Source of the DNA: Burkholderiales bacterium
GTDB lineage: Bacteria; Pseudomonadota; Gammaproteobacteria; Burkholderiales; Burkholderiaceae_C
DNA: 64,000 bases
Assembly: GCA_021414305.1 (NCBI GenBank)
Contig: JAIOOS010000013.1
Span: 1 to 64,000 of the forward strand
Direction: 5' to 3'
Notes under the pieces: generated by a model
Told to the model about the DNA's origin: nothing
The model's database searches: none
What the model saw: the letters and a program-made list of their open reading frames with translations, nothing else
Program-made: the position numbers and the translations under genes
Part shown: positions 25,950-35,137 of the stretch, in pieces
How the letters are laid out: the number at the start of each line of letters is the position of its first letter
Numbering within the stretch: the first letter of the stretch is position 1

Positions 25950-26762
25950 TCAGGCAACGCAGCGGGCGACGTGCAGGCCGAGCGCCTCGCCACAAGCGCG
26001 GTAGACCGGCTCGCCGGGATGAAAGCCGTCGCTGGCCATCGTCTCGGGCGTCAGCTCGATCGCGATCGCCGCGACCGAGACGTCGCTGCGCGTCGCCGCC
26101 CAGCGCGCGAGCGCCTGGTCGTGGCGGCGCGCATCGGTCCCGATCACGCCGCGCAGCGGCTCGGGCAGCAAGGGGAAGCGGTGCATCGGCGGCAGCGGGG
26201 CGAAGACGACGTGGCGCGCGAGCCCCTGCGCGAGCAGCCAGTCGGCGAGCGCGGCACGGTGGGCAAGCGCGCGGCGCGCCGGGACCTGGTCGATCACGTC
26301 GTTGACCCCGGTCACGACCACGGCGACGTCGGCCGGAGCCGGCGGCGCGGCGAGCAGCATCGCATGGACTTCGCGCGTGTTGAGGCCGGAGCGGGCGCGC
26401 AGGCGCCACTCGATGGCCCCGACACGATGCGCCGCCAGCGTGCGAACCAGGTAGCCGACGACCGATTGATCCTGGTGGGCGACGCCCACGCCCGCGGCCG
26501 ACGAATCGCCGGTCACCAGCACGCGCACGCTCGGCCCTTCGCCCGCGCCCGCGCGCCCCTCGCGCGGACCGGCGGCCTCGGGCAGGACCGGGGCGCGGCG
26601 GCGCGCGCGCACCGCCTGGGCGACCAGCAGCGGCGCCAGCGCGAGCTTGAAGGCGAGCGCCAGCGCGGGAGGGCCGAGGCGAGGCTCGCCCGCAGCCGAC
26701 GGGCCGGACCGGCCGCTCTCAGAATCGGGAGAAATCGGGCTTGCGCTTCTGGAAGAAGGCAC
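25950..26762 (-). CDS. SGNH/GDSL-family hydrolase, membrane-anchored
   Basis: The frame gives up to 270 residues. The catalytic Ser block is GDSSAAGVG near residue 85, block III is VTGVNDV, and the Asp-His pair lies in SDGFHPGEPVY near the C terminus. A single hydrophobic segment (ALAFKLALAPLLVAQAV, about 35-51) would anchor it. The only ATG (26762) lies inside the end of the enoyl-CoA hydratase gene; the first 25-30 residues look non-native, so the true start may be a non-ATG codon nearer 26680. Esterase or lipase activity is likely. Confidence 0.75.
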   Translation of the reverse strand: MPSSRSASPISPDSESGRSGPSAAGEPRLGPPALALAFKLALAPLLVAQAVRARRRAPVLPEAAGPREGRAGAGEGPSVRVLVTGDSSAAGVGVAHQDQSVVGYLVRTLAAHRVGAIEWRLRARSGLNTREVHAMLLAAPPAPADVAVVVTGVNDVIDQVPARRALAHRAALADWLLAQGLARHVVFAPLPPMHRFPLLPEPLRGVIGTDARRHDQALARWAATRSDVSVAAIAIELTPETMASDGFHPGEPVYRACGEALGLHVARCVA

Positions 26763-27480
26763 TGAAGGCTTCCTTGGCTTCCGGGCTCTGCAGGCGCGCG
26801 GCGAAGATGCCGGTCTCGATCGCGATCGCCTCCTCGGCGGCGGCGGCGCGGGGCCGGCGCATCAGCCGCTTGGTCTCGCGCACGGCGCCCGGCGGCAAGG
26901 CGTTGAAGCGCTCGGCGATCCGGCGGGCGTGCGGCGCCACCTCGGCGGCCGGCAGCACGGCGGTGGCGATCCCCATCTCGACCGCGTCGGCCCCGGTGAA
27001 CGGGTCGCCGAGCAGCAGCTTCTCGGCTGCGCGCACGTTGCCCATGAGCTGCGGCACGATCAGGCTGGAGGCGAACTCGGGCACCAGGCCGAGGCTGACG
27101 AACGGCATCGCCAGGCGGGCCTCGTCGCTCACGTAGACGAAGTCGCAATGCAGCAGCAGGGTCGTGCCGATGCCGATCGCCGCGCCGGTCACCGCGGCAA
27201 TGACGGGCTTGTCGCAGCCCATCAGCGCCTTCATGAACACCAGCGCCGGCGATTCGTTCGTGCCGGGCGGACGCTGCATGAAGTCCTCGATGTCGTTGCC
27301 CGAGGTGAAGATGCCGGGCTGGCCGGTGATCAGCACGGCGCGAACGGCGTTGTCTTCCTTCGCCGCGTCGAGCGCCTCGGCCATCGCCTTGTACATCGCG
27401 CCCGTGATCGCGTTCTTCTTCTCCGGCCGCGCGATCTCGATCGTGGCCACGCCGTTCAGGGTGGCGGTACGGATGCTCAT
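26719..27480 (-). CDS. Enoyl-CoA hydratase/isomerase family protein
   Basis: A 253-residue crotonase-fold enzyme. Oxyanion-hole segments are FTSGNDIEDFM and AAVTGAAIGIGTTLLLHCDFVY, followed by FVSLGLVPEFASSLIVPQLMG. The acidic position in LGLVPEFAS is present as in isomerases; the second catalytic Glu of hydratases is not obvious, so PaaG/Eci-like isomerase activity is possible. The ATG overlaps the upstream alpha/beta-hydrolase stop as ATGA. Confidence 0.88.
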   Translation of the reverse strand: MSIRTATLNGVATIEIARPEKKNAITGAMYKAMAEALDAAKEDNAVRAVLITGQPGIFTSGNDIEDFMQRPPGTNESPALVFMKALMGCDKPVIAAVTGAAIGIGTTLLLHCDFVYVSDEARLAMPFVSLGLVPEFASSLIVPQLMGNVRAAEKLLLGDPFTGADAVEMGIATAVLPAAEVAPHARRIAERFNALPPGAVRETKRLMRRPRAAAAEEAIAIETGIFAARLQSPEAKEAFSAFFQKRKPDFSRF

Positions 27481-28388
27481 GTCGTTTCCTTTGCCAGTCG
27501 AAATTCGTTCAGCCAGCCGGCGGTGCGCGCCCAGAGGGTGGCCTGGAAGGCGTCGCGGAAAAAGCCGAAATGGCCGATGCGCCGGGCAGCGACGTCGGCC
27601 GGGGCGATGCGCTCGACCCGGCGCGGCGCGTTGGCGTAGCAGTCGACCAGCACGCGGGTGCCGCGCTCGGTCATCAGCTCGTCGTCGGTGAGCGAGATCG
27701 CCACCAGGGGGAAACGAACCGACTCGAACTGCGCGCGCACCGCGCCGCCCTCGGCACCGACGTGATAGCGCGGGTTCAGGCACCAGCGCCGCCACTGCAG
27801 GACGACGCCGCGCGGCAGGTCGCCGACCTTCTTCAGGCGCGCGCCCGGGAAGTAGCCGAAGAAAGCCGTCGCCAGCGGCACCAGGACGTACCAGAAATAG
27901 AGCACCGAGCGCTTCAGTCGCGGCGCGTTGTCGCGCCAGTAGCCGCTGCCGGCGGCGATCGAGACCAGGCCGGCGATGCGGTCGCGGTTCTTCAGCAGGC
28001 CCGGGAGCTGCGCGCCCAGGCTGTGGCCGACGACGTAGAGCGGCGCCTCGCCGGCGCGGGCGGCCAGCGCCTCGAGGGCGGCGTCGGTGTCGCGCGCCCA
28101 GGCGAACAGGTCGGCGTCGAAGCCGCGCAGGCTCGAGGCGCGCGACTCGCCGACGCCGCGGTAGTCGAAGGTGGCGACCACGTAGCCCTGCGCGGCGAGC
28201 CACTGCGCGAACGGTCGGTAGAAGGCCTGGCGCACGCCCATCGCGCCGCCGATCAGGACGGCGCCGATCGCCCGGCCAGCGCCGGGCGCGAAGATGCGCG
28301 CCTCGATCGTCGAGCCGCCGTCGACCGGCAGGCGCTGCGCCACGGGCTCGCCCGGTGCGCCGCCTGCCACGCTCGCCGAGGCGCTCAC
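27477..28388 (-). CDS. Alpha/beta-fold hydrolase
   Basis: A 303-residue alpha/beta hydrolase from a GTG start, with GAGG 9 nt upstream. The nucleophile elbow is GHSLGAQLPG, the oxyanion region is LIGGAMGVRQAFY, and TFDYRGVGES follows strand 4. The late IGHFGFFRD supplies the catalytic His. Related proteins act as esterases or acylglycerol lipases. It is flanked by thiolase (11 nt) and enoyl-CoA hydratase (4-nt overlap), suggesting release or recycling of acyl groups. Confidence 0.82.
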   Translation of the reverse strand: MSASASVAGGAPGEPVAQRLPVDGGSTIEARIFAPGAGRAIGAVLIGGAMGVRQAFYRPFAQWLAAQGYVVATFDYRGVGESRASSLRGFDADLFAWARDTDAALEALAARAGEAPLYVVGHSLGAQLPGLLKNRDRIAGLVSIAAGSGYWRDNAPRLKRSVLYFWYVLVPLATAFFGYFPGARLKKVGDLPRGVVLQWRRWCLNPRYHVGAEGGAVRAQFESVRFPLVAISLTDDELMTERGTRVLVDCYANAPRRVERIAPADVAARRIGHFGFFRDAFQATLWARTAGWLNEFRLAKETT

Positions 28389-28399
28389 GACGCGACGCC

Positions 28400-29599
28400 T
28401 CAGACGCGCTCGAAGATGCCGGCCGCGCCCTGGCCGGTGCCGACGCACATCGTCACCATGCCGTACTTCAGGTTGTGCCGGCGCAGCGCGTGCACCACGG
28501 TCGCCGAGCGGATCGCGCCGGTGGCGCCGAGCGGGTGGCCGAGGGCGATCGCGCCGCCCATCGGGTTGACCTTGCTCATGTCGAGGCCGACGCTGTTGAT
28601 CACCGCCAGCGACTGCGCCGCGAACGCCTCGTTGAGCTCGATCCAGCCCATGTCGTCGAGCTTGAGCCCGGCGTACTTCAGCGCGGCGGGAATCGCCTCG
28701 ATCGGGCCGATGCCCATGATCTCGGGCGGCACGCCGCGCGCCGCGAAGCTGACGAAGCGGGCCAGCGGCTTCAGGTCGAAGCGCTTCACCGCCGCCTCGC
28801 TGGCGAGGATGAGCGCGCCGGCGCCGTCGCTGGTCTGCGAGCTGTTGCCGGCGGTGACGCTGCCCTTGGCGGCGAACACGGGCTTGAGCTTGGCCAGGCC
28901 CTCGGCCGAGGTGTCCTTGCGCGGGCCTTCGTCGAGGGCGACGTTGCGCGTGGTCGTCGTCGTCTCGCCGGTGGCCAGGTCGGGGAAACGCGCGATCACG
29001 TCGATCGGCGTCATCTCGTCGCTGAACTCGCCGGCCGCCTGCGCCTTCAGCGCGCGCAGGTGCGACTCGAGCGCGAACGCGTCCTGCGCCTCGCGGCTCA
29101 CCTTCCACTGCGCCGCCACCTTCTCGGCGGTGATGCCCATCCCGTAGGCGATGCCGACGTTCTCGTCGCGGGCGAAGATCTCGGGGTTGAACGAGGGCTT
29201 GTTGCCGCCCATCGGCACCAGGCTCATCGACTCGGCGCCGCCGGCGATCATCACGTCGGCCTCGCCGACGCGGATCCGGTCGGCGGCCATCTGCACTGCC
29301 GTGAGGCCCGAGGCGCAGAAGCGGTTGACGGTGACGCCGCCCACCGGCTTCGGAAAGCCGCAGAGCTGCATCGCGATCCGGGCCATGTTCATGCCCTGCT
29401 CGGCCTCGGGGAACGAGCAGCCGATGATCGCGTCCTCGATCGCCGCCGGGTCGAGCCCCGGCACCTGCTTCATCGCGCTCTTGATGGCTGCGATCAGCAG
29501 GTCGTCGGGCCGGGTGTTGCGGAAGTAGCCACGACCCGACTTGCCGATCGGGGTGCGGGTGGCGGCGACGATGTAGGCGTCCTGCACTTGCTTGCTCAT
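28400..29599 (-). CDS. fadA: Acetyl-CoA acyltransferase (thiolase)
   Basis: A 399-residue degradative thiolase cleaving 3-ketoacyl-CoA with CoA. The acylated nucleophile is Cys95 in NRFCASGLTAVQMA. The second block is NEAFAAQSLAV, then GGAIALGHPLGATGA (His) and MCVGTGQGAAGIFE (second Cys) at the C terminus. Length and blocks are complete. It lies 12 nt after the HAD/hydratase gene, forming the FadBA-like pair. Confidence 0.93.
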   Translation of the reverse strand: MSKQVQDAYIVAATRTPIGKSGRGYFRNTRPDDLLIAAIKSAMKQVPGLDPAAIEDAIIGCSFPEAEQGMNMARIAMQLCGFPKPVGGVTVNRFCASGLTAVQMAADRIRVGEADVMIAGGAESMSLVPMGGNKPSFNPEIFARDENVGIAYGMGITAEKVAAQWKVSREAQDAFALESHLRALKAQAAGEFSDEMTPIDVIARFPDLATGETTTTTRNVALDEGPRKDTSAEGLAKLKPVFAAKGSVTAGNSSQTSDGAGALILASEAAVKRFDLKPLARFVSFAARGVPPEIMGIGPIEAIPAALKYAGLKLDDMGWIELNEAFAAQSLAVINSVGLDMSKVNPMGGAIALGHPLGATGAIRSATVVHALRRHNLKYGMVTMCVGTGQGAAGIFERV

Positions 29600-29611
29600 G
29601 TCGGTTGTCCT

Positions 29612-32008
29612 TCAGTTGCGGACCGGCTTGCCGGTCTGCAGCATGCCCATGATCCGTTCCTGCGTCTTCGGGTGGTCGAGCAGCGCGCAGAAGCGCACCC
29701 GTTCCATCGTCATCAGGTATTCCTCCGTGACCAGCGAGCCGGCGTCGACGTCGCCGCCGCACACCACCTCGGCGATCTGGGTCGCGATGTGGAAGTCGTG
29801 GGCGCTGGCGAAGCCGCCGTCGCGCAGGTTCACGAGCTGGGCCTTGATGGTGGCGATGGCGTTGCGCCCCGCCACCGGGAACGGCGCCTTCGCCGGCGCG
29901 CGCCAGCCGCTCTCGGCCATCGCCTTCACCTGCTGGCTGGCGACGTGCAGCAGCTCGTCCTTGTTCGGCACGATCACGTCGCTCCAGAGCAGGTAGCCCA
30001 TCTTGCGCGACTCGATCGCGCTGGTGCCGACCCGGGCCGTGGCCGCGCTGGTGAAGCCGTCGGTCAGGAACTTGAGGATGTCGGCATTGGCGCTCGCCGC
30101 GTTCGCCATCTCCGCAGCGCGACGGGCGAGGTAGGTGAGGCCGCCACCCGCCGGCAGCAGGCCGACGCCGACCTCGACGAAGCCCATGTAGGTCTCCATC
30201 GCCGCGACCCGCTTGCTGGTGTAGATCGCCATCTCGCAGCCGCCGCCGAGGGCGATGCCGCGCATCGCCGCGACCACCGGCACCTGCGCGTAGCGCACCC
30301 GCAGCATCGCGTCCTGCAGCTTCTTCACCTCGGGCAGGATGCCCTTGCCGCCGCTCTTCATGAACACCGGCATCAGCGCCTCGAGGTTGGCGCCGGCCGA
30401 GAACACGTCGTCGGGCGACCAGATCACGAGACCCTGGTAAGCCTCTTCGGCGAGCTCCACCGCCTTCAGCAGGCCTTCGATCACGCCCGGGCTGATGAGA
30501 TGCAGCTTGGCGGTGATGCTGGCGATCAGCACCTGGCCGTCGAGCGTCCAGACGCGCACGTCCTCGTTCTTGAAGACCTCGGTGCCGGCCTTGAGCGGCG
30601 CCGCGGCGTTGGAGCCGACCACGCTCTCGCGGAACGGCTGGCGCTCGTAGACCGGCAGCGTGCTCGGCGGATCGAAGCGGGCGTGCGCCGCGCTGTACGA
30701 GCCTTCCGGGCGATGCACGCCGGCGTCACCGCCGCCGAGCCCCTCGAACACCCAGGCCGGCAGCGGCGCCTTGCTCAGCGCCTTGCCGGCATCGATGTCT
30801 TCCTTCACCCACTGCGCCACCTGCGCCCAGCCGGCCTGCTGCCAGAGCTCGAACGGGCCGGTGCTGGTGCCGAAGCCCCAGCGCATCGCGAAGTCGATGT
30901 CGCGCGCGCTCTCGGCCACGTCGGCCAGGTGCACCGCGGCGTAGTGGAAGCTGTCGCGCAGGATCGCCCAGAGGAACTGCGCCTGCGGATTCTTCGAGTC
31001 GTGCAGCAGCTTCAGGCGCTCGGCTGGCGGCTTCTTCAGGATGCGGGCGACGATCTCGTCGGCCTTGCCGCCGCCGGGGACGTAGTCGCCCTTCTCCGCG
31101 TCGTAGCGCAGGATGTCCTTGCCGACCTTCTTGTAGAAGCCGGCGCCGGTCTTCTGGCCGAGGGCGCCGGCGTCGAGCAGCTTCTGCAGCACCGGCGGCG
31201 TCGCGTAGCTCGGGAAGAAGGGATCGTCGGCGAGGTTGTCCTGCAGCGTCTTGATGACGTGCGCCATGGTGTCGAGGCCCACCACGTCGGCGGTTCGGAA
31301 AGTTCCCGAGCTGGCCCGGCCCAGCTTCTTGCCGGTGAGGTCGTCGACCACGTCGTAGCCGAGGCCGTAGGTCTCGGCCTCCTTCATCGTCGCCAGCATG
31401 CCGGCGATGCCGACCCGGTTGGCGATGAAGTTCGGCGTGTCCTTGGCGCGCACCACCGACTTGCCGAGCGCGGTGGTGACGAAGGCCTCGAGCTGGTCGA
31501 GCACTTCGGGCTCGGTCGTCGGCGTGGCGATCAGCTCCACCAGCGCCATGTAGCGCGGCGGGTTGAAGAAGTGGATGCCGCAGAAGCGCGGCCGGATCTC
31601 GGCCGGCAGCACCTCGGAGAGTTTGGTGATGCTCAGCCCCGAGGTGTTGCTCGCGACGATCGCGTGCGGCGCGATCGCCGAAGCGATCTTCGTGTAGAGA
31701 TCGAGCTTCCAGTCCATCCGCTCGGCGATCGCCTCGATGATCAGGTCGCACTCGCCGAGCCGGGCCAGGTGCTCCTCGTAGTTGGCCTGCTCGATCAGCG
31801 CCGCATCCTCCGGCACGCCGAGCGGCGCGGGCTTGAGCTTCTTCAGCCCCTCCACGGCCTTCGTGACGATGCCGTTCTTCGGCCCCTCCTTGGCCGGCAG
31901 ATCGAACAGGATCACCGGCACCTTGACGTTGACGAGGTGGGCGGCGATCTGCGCCCCCATGACGCCGGCGCCGAGGACGGCGACCTTGCGGACGTTGAAT
32001 CGGTTCAT
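29612..32008 (-). CDS. 3-hydroxyacyl-CoA dehydrogenase / enoyl-CoA hydratase fusion
   Basis: A 798-residue bifunctional beta-oxidation enzyme. The NAD-binding dehydrogenase domain is first: VAVLGAGVMGAQIAAHL at about 9-25, then CGIHFFNPPRYMALVE with the catalytic His. A C-terminal dehydrogenase region follows, then a crotonase domain (about 480-700) with FSAGANLEALM and AMRGIALGGGCEMAI. This HAD-then-hydratase order is that of Bacillus FadN, the reverse of E. coli FadB. It is paired with the thiolase downstream and follows the DUF2147 gene by 18 nt. Confidence 0.92.
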   Translation of the reverse strand: MNRFNVRKVAVLGAGVMGAQIAAHLVNVKVPVILFDLPAKEGPKNGIVTKAVEGLKKLKPAPLGVPEDAALIEQANYEEHLARLGECDLIIEAIAERMDWKLDLYTKIASAIAPHAIVASNTSGLSITKLSEVLPAEIRPRFCGIHFFNPPRYMALVELIATPTTEPEVLDQLEAFVTTALGKSVVRAKDTPNFIANRVGIAGMLATMKEAETYGLGYDVVDDLTGKKLGRASSGTFRTADVVGLDTMAHVIKTLQDNLADDPFFPSYATPPVLQKLLDAGALGQKTGAGFYKKVGKDILRYDAEKGDYVPGGGKADEIVARILKKPPAERLKLLHDSKNPQAQFLWAILRDSFHYAAVHLADVAESARDIDFAMRWGFGTSTGPFELWQQAGWAQVAQWVKEDIDAGKALSKAPLPAWVFEGLGGGDAGVHRPEGSYSAAHARFDPPSTLPVYERQPFRESVVGSNAAAPLKAGTEVFKNEDVRVWTLDGQVLIASITAKLHLISPGVIEGLLKAVELAEEAYQGLVIWSPDDVFSAGANLEALMPVFMKSGGKGILPEVKKLQDAMLRVRYAQVPVVAAMRGIALGGGCEMAIYTSKRVAAMETYMGFVEVGVGLLPAGGGLTYLARRAAEMANAASANADILKFLTDGFTSAATARVGTSAIESRKMGYLLWSDVIVPNKDELLHVASQQVKAMAESGWRAPAKAPFPVAGRNAIATIKAQLVNLRDGGFASAHDFHIATQIAEVVCGGDVDAGSLVTEEYLMTMERVRFCALLDHPKTQERIMGMLQTGKPVRN

Positions 32009-32026
32009 TGCATTTCCGATCGAGAG

Positions 32027-32479
32027 CTATTCGACCCGCTGCCAGGTCTGGTTGCGATAGAAGGGGCCGATGAAGCCGCGCACTTCGAGGTTCTTGCCGT
32101 TGTCCATGAGCTTGAGGCGCAGGCGATAGACCTTGCCGTTGTTCGGATCGAGGATGTCGCCGCCCTCCCAGACCGCCTTGTCGTCGCCGCTCGCCTTCAT
32201 GTTGCGGATGATGGTCATGCCGACCACCGGCTTGTCCTTGCGGTCGTCGGTGCATTCCTTGCAGACCGCGTCCTTGGGCGCATCGGGGTCGACGACCTTC
32301 TCGACCTTGCCGCTGTAGACGCCGCCGCTCTCGACGATGCGCACCAGCGACTTGTCCTTGTTGGTCTTGTCGTCCACCGTCTTCCACAGACCGGCCGGCG
32401 ACACCGCCTGCGCGGCCGCGAGGCCGGAAGCGAGCACGAAGGCGAGGCCAAGGGCGGCATGGCGAATGGCGAAGGTCAT
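32027..32479 (-). CDS. Secreted DUF2147 protein
   Basis: A 150-residue exported protein. Residues 1-24 form a signal peptide ending AAAQA. The mature chain has the DUF2147 pattern: GLWKTVDDKTNKDKSLVRI, YSGKVEKVVDP, a CKEC pair near 79-82, IIRNMK and WEGGDILDPNNGKVYRLRLKL. The fold is a small beta-barrel; function is unknown. It sits inside the beta-oxidation operon between acyl-CoA dehydrogenase and the HAD fusion, which recurs in related genomes as far as I recall. Confidence 0.85.
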   Translation of the reverse strand: MTFAIRHAALGLAFVLASGLAAAQAVSPAGLWKTVDDKTNKDKSLVRIVESGGVYSGKVEKVVDPDAPKDAVCKECTDDRKDKPVVGMTIIRNMKASGDDKAVWEGGDILDPNNGKVYRLRLKLMDNGKNLEVRGFIGPFYRNQTWQRVE

Positions 32480-32528
32480 GTCTAGTCTCCGTAGCTTGAG
32501 TTTCGAACAGGCGGCGCGGGGGCGCCGC

Positions 32529-34319
32529 TCAGAACATCGAGGCGTCCATCGCCATCATCGGCGCCACGCCGGCGCGGGCGGTGCGGATCAGCCCGGCCGT
32601 CTCCGGCAGGAGCTTGGCGAAGTAGAAGCGCGCGGTGGCGAGCTTGGCGACGTAGAACGAGTCGCCCGAATCCTGCTTGGCGAGGGCCACCTTGGCCATG
32701 CGTGCCCAGAGGTAGGCGAACACGAGGTGGCCGCAGACGCGCAGGTAGTCGACGGCCGCGGCGCCTACCTCGTCGGCGTCCTTGAATGCCTTGATGCCGA
32801 TCTCGGTGGTGAGCTTGGTGACCTTCTCGCCGAGGTCGGCGAGCGGGTTCACGAACTCCTGCATCTCCTCGTTGACGCCCTCTTCCTCGACGAAGTCGGC
32901 GATCAGCTTGCCGAACTTCTTCAGCTTGGCGCCGTTGTCGGAAAGCACCTTGCGGCCGAGCAGGTCGAGCGACTGGATCGTGTTGGTGCCCTCGTAGATC
33001 ATGTTGATCCGCGAGTCGCGCACGAACTGCTCCATGCCCCACTCCCTGATGTAGCCGTGGCCGCCGAAGACCTGCAGGCAATGCGAGGTCGAGATCCAGG
33101 CGTTGTCGGTGAAGAAGGCCTTCACGATCGGCGTCAGCAGGGCGACCATGTCGGCGCAGTCCTTCCTCACCGCTTCGTCGTCGCTCGCCACTTCCTTGTC
33201 GAGCAGCAGGGTCGTGAATACGGCCAGGGCGCGGCCGCCTTCGGCATAGGCACGCGCGGTCAGCAGCATCTTGCGCACGTCGGGGTGGACGATGATCGGA
33301 TCGGCCGGCTTGTCCTTCGCCTTGGCGCCGGAGAGCGAGCGCATCTGCAGACGCTCCTTGGCATAGGCGGCGGCGTTCTGGTAGGCCACCTCGGTGAGCC
33401 CCAGCCCCTGCATGCCGACGCCGAGGCGGGCCGCGTTCATCATCACGAACATCGCCGCCAGACCCTTGTTCGGCTGCCCGACCAGGGTGCCCTCGGCGTT
33501 CTCGAGGACGATCTGCGCCGTGGCGTTGCCGTGGATGCCCATCTTGTGCTCGAGCCCGCCGCACCAGATGCCGTTCCTCTCGCCGAGCGAGCCGTCGGCC
33601 TTCACCTTCCATTTCGGCACGACGAAAAGCGAGATGCCTTTCGAGCCCACCGGCGAGTCCGGCAGCCGCGCCAGCACCAGGTGGACGATGTTCTCCGTCA
33701 TGTCGTGCTCGCCGGCCGAGATGAAGATCTTGTTGCCGGTGAGCAGGTAGCTGCCGTCGGCCTGCGGCTCGGCCTTGGTGCGCAGCAGGCCGAGGTCGGT
33801 GCCGCACTGCGGCTCGGTCAGGCACATCGTGCCGGTCCAGTGGCCGCTGGTCAGCTTGCCGAGGTAGAGCTTCTTCTGCTCCTCGGTGCCGTGCGTGTGC
33901 AGGCACTCGTAGGCGCCGTGCGAGAGGCCGGGGTACATCGCCCAGGCCTGGTTCGACGAGTTGAGCATCTCGTAGAAGCACTGGTTGACGATGTGCGGCA
34001 GGCCCTGGCCGCCGTACTCCGCAGCGCAGCTGAGCGAGGGCCAGCCGCCCTCGACGTATTTCGCATACGCCTCCTTGAAGCCGGCCGGCGGCCTGACCTC
34101 GTGCGTCGCCTTGTCGAGCGTGCAGCCCTCGGCGTCGCCGGGGGCATTGAGCGGCGCGAGCACCTCGCTCGCGAACTTGCCGCCTTCCTCCAGCACCGCG
34201 TTGATGGTCTCGGCGTCGATGTCGGCATGGCGCGGCAGCGCCTTGAGCTCGTCGACGACGCCGAGGAGTTCGTGCAGCACGAACTGCATGTCGCGCAGGG
34301 GCGGGGTGTAGGAAGGCAT
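32529..34319 (-). CDS. Acyl-CoA dehydrogenase, DmdC/long-chain type
   Basis: A 596-residue flavoenzyme introducing the alpha-beta double bond into acyl-CoA. Visible blocks: MCLTEPQCGTDLG and KIFISAGEHDMTENI of the FAD-binding middle domain, QVFGGHGYIREWGMEQFVRD, and INMIYEGTNTIQSLDLLGRKV with the catalytic Glu. The extra C-terminal domain (about 465-596) distinguishes this type from 380-residue short-chain forms. First enzyme gene of the run, 18 nt after the TetR gene. Confidence 0.92.
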   Translation of the reverse strand: MPSYTPPLRDMQFVLHELLGVVDELKALPRHADIDAETINAVLEEGGKFASEVLAPLNAPGDAEGCTLDKATHEVRPPAGFKEAYAKYVEGGWPSLSCAAEYGGQGLPHIVNQCFYEMLNSSNQAWAMYPGLSHGAYECLHTHGTEEQKKLYLGKLTSGHWTGTMCLTEPQCGTDLGLLRTKAEPQADGSYLLTGNKIFISAGEHDMTENIVHLVLARLPDSPVGSKGISLFVVPKWKVKADGSLGERNGIWCGGLEHKMGIHGNATAQIVLENAEGTLVGQPNKGLAAMFVMMNAARLGVGMQGLGLTEVAYQNAAAYAKERLQMRSLSGAKAKDKPADPIIVHPDVRKMLLTARAYAEGGRALAVFTTLLLDKEVASDDEAVRKDCADMVALLTPIVKAFFTDNAWISTSHCLQVFGGHGYIREWGMEQFVRDSRINMIYEGTNTIQSLDLLGRKVLSDNGAKLKKFGKLIADFVEEEGVNEEMQEFVNPLADLGEKVTKLTTEIGIKAFKDADEVGAAAVDYLRVCGHLVFAYLWARMAKVALAKQDSGDSFYVAKLATARFYFAKLLPETAGLIRTARAGVAPMMAMDASMF

Positions 34320-34337
34320 GGCGAAGCTCCTGAAGAA

Positions 34338-34937
34338 TCAGTCGGTACGACCCGGCGCGGTCCAGTGCGCGAGCACACGCTCGAAGCCGGCGCGGGCCCG
34401 GCCCTCGGCGCCGGCACGGCGCAGGAACCTGGCGTCGTGATGGAGGGCGAGAATCAATCCGTGGATCTCGAACAGCAGCTGGCGCGCGTCGGTGTCGTCA
34501 CGCAGGTGGCCCTCGGCAACGGCCGTGCCGATCGAGCGCTCGAGCGCCTGCTGCCAGGTGTTGACCATGTCGACCAGGGCGTCGCGCACCGGGCCCGGCC
34601 GGTCGTCGAACTCGACCGCGCCGCTGATGTAGATGCAGCCCGAATCGATCTCGACCGAGACCCGCTTCAGCCAGCGATCGAACAGCGCCCGCAGCCGGGG
34701 CAGGCCGCGCGCCGCGGCCATCGACGGGCGAAACACCTCTTCCTCGAACTTGGCGTGGTACTCGCGAACGACCGAGATCTGCAGTTCCTCGCGCGAGCCG
34801 AAGTGGGCGAACACGCCCGACTTGCTCATCCCCGTGACCTCGGCCAGCGCGCCGATCGACAGGCCCTCGAGGCCGATGTGCGAGGCGAGCGCGAGCGCGG
34901 CGTCGACGATCGCGGCTCGCGTCTGGCGGCCCTTCAT
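34338..34937 (-). CDS. TetR-family regulator of the beta-oxidation operon
   Basis: A 199-residue regulator. The N-terminal helix-turn-helix (about 5-50) reads TRAAIVDAALALAS, LSIGALAEVTGMSKSGVFAHFGSREEL. The ligand domain resembles YcdC/TetR_C_6-type repressors of fatty-acid genes. The frame is open to a TTG at 35003, giving 22 more residues; the ATG at 34937 has AAGG at suitable spacing and is preferred. A strong palindrome at 35031-35058 lies just upstream and is the likely operator. An acyl-CoA effector is inferred. Confidence 0.88.
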   Translation of the reverse strand: MKGRQTRAAIVDAALALASHIGLEGLSIGALAEVTGMSKSGVFAHFGSREELQISVVREYHAKFEEEVFRPSMAAARGLPRLRALFDRWLKRVSVEIDSGCIYISGAVEFDDRPGPVRDALVDMVNTWQQALERSIGTAVAEGHLRDDTDARQLLFEIHGLILALHHDARFLRRAGAEGRARAGFERVLAHWTAPGRTD

Positions 34938-35030
34938 CAGGGCCTTGGGCGCGGCGGTGTCGGCCGGTGGCGCGCCGTCGGTGTCGGAGGCGACAGAATC
35001 CAAGGCTGGGGCGTCCGGCGAGGTGGCCGG

Positions 35031-35058
35031 GCAAAAACGAACGATCGTGCTATTTTGC
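35031..35058. promoter_or_regulatory. 28-bp palindromic operator candidate between TetR gene and panE-like gene
   Basis: The two 14-nt halves match at 11 positions: outer arms GCAAAA/TTTTGC are perfect and the centre ACGATCGT is perfect. It lies 94 nt from the TetR ATG and 79 nt from the divergent panE-like ATG. Size and symmetry fit a TetR-family operator, so autoregulation and possibly control of both directions are inferred. Confidence 0.6.
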
Positions 35059-35137
35059 AGAAAAAAGCGCCGTCCGGGTCACGCGGTCAAGGAGATTTGT
35101 TCTTGCTCACCAAAGAATTGATCACGGGCGGGTGCCG

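Noticed and set aside
28355..32485. A 1376-codon open frame on the plus strand opposite the beta-oxidation genes, and similar long frames (such as 1295-4321 plus).
   Set aside because: They are Arg/Ala/His-rich antisense shadows in codon register with high-GC third positions; the minus-strand genes carry intact motifs.
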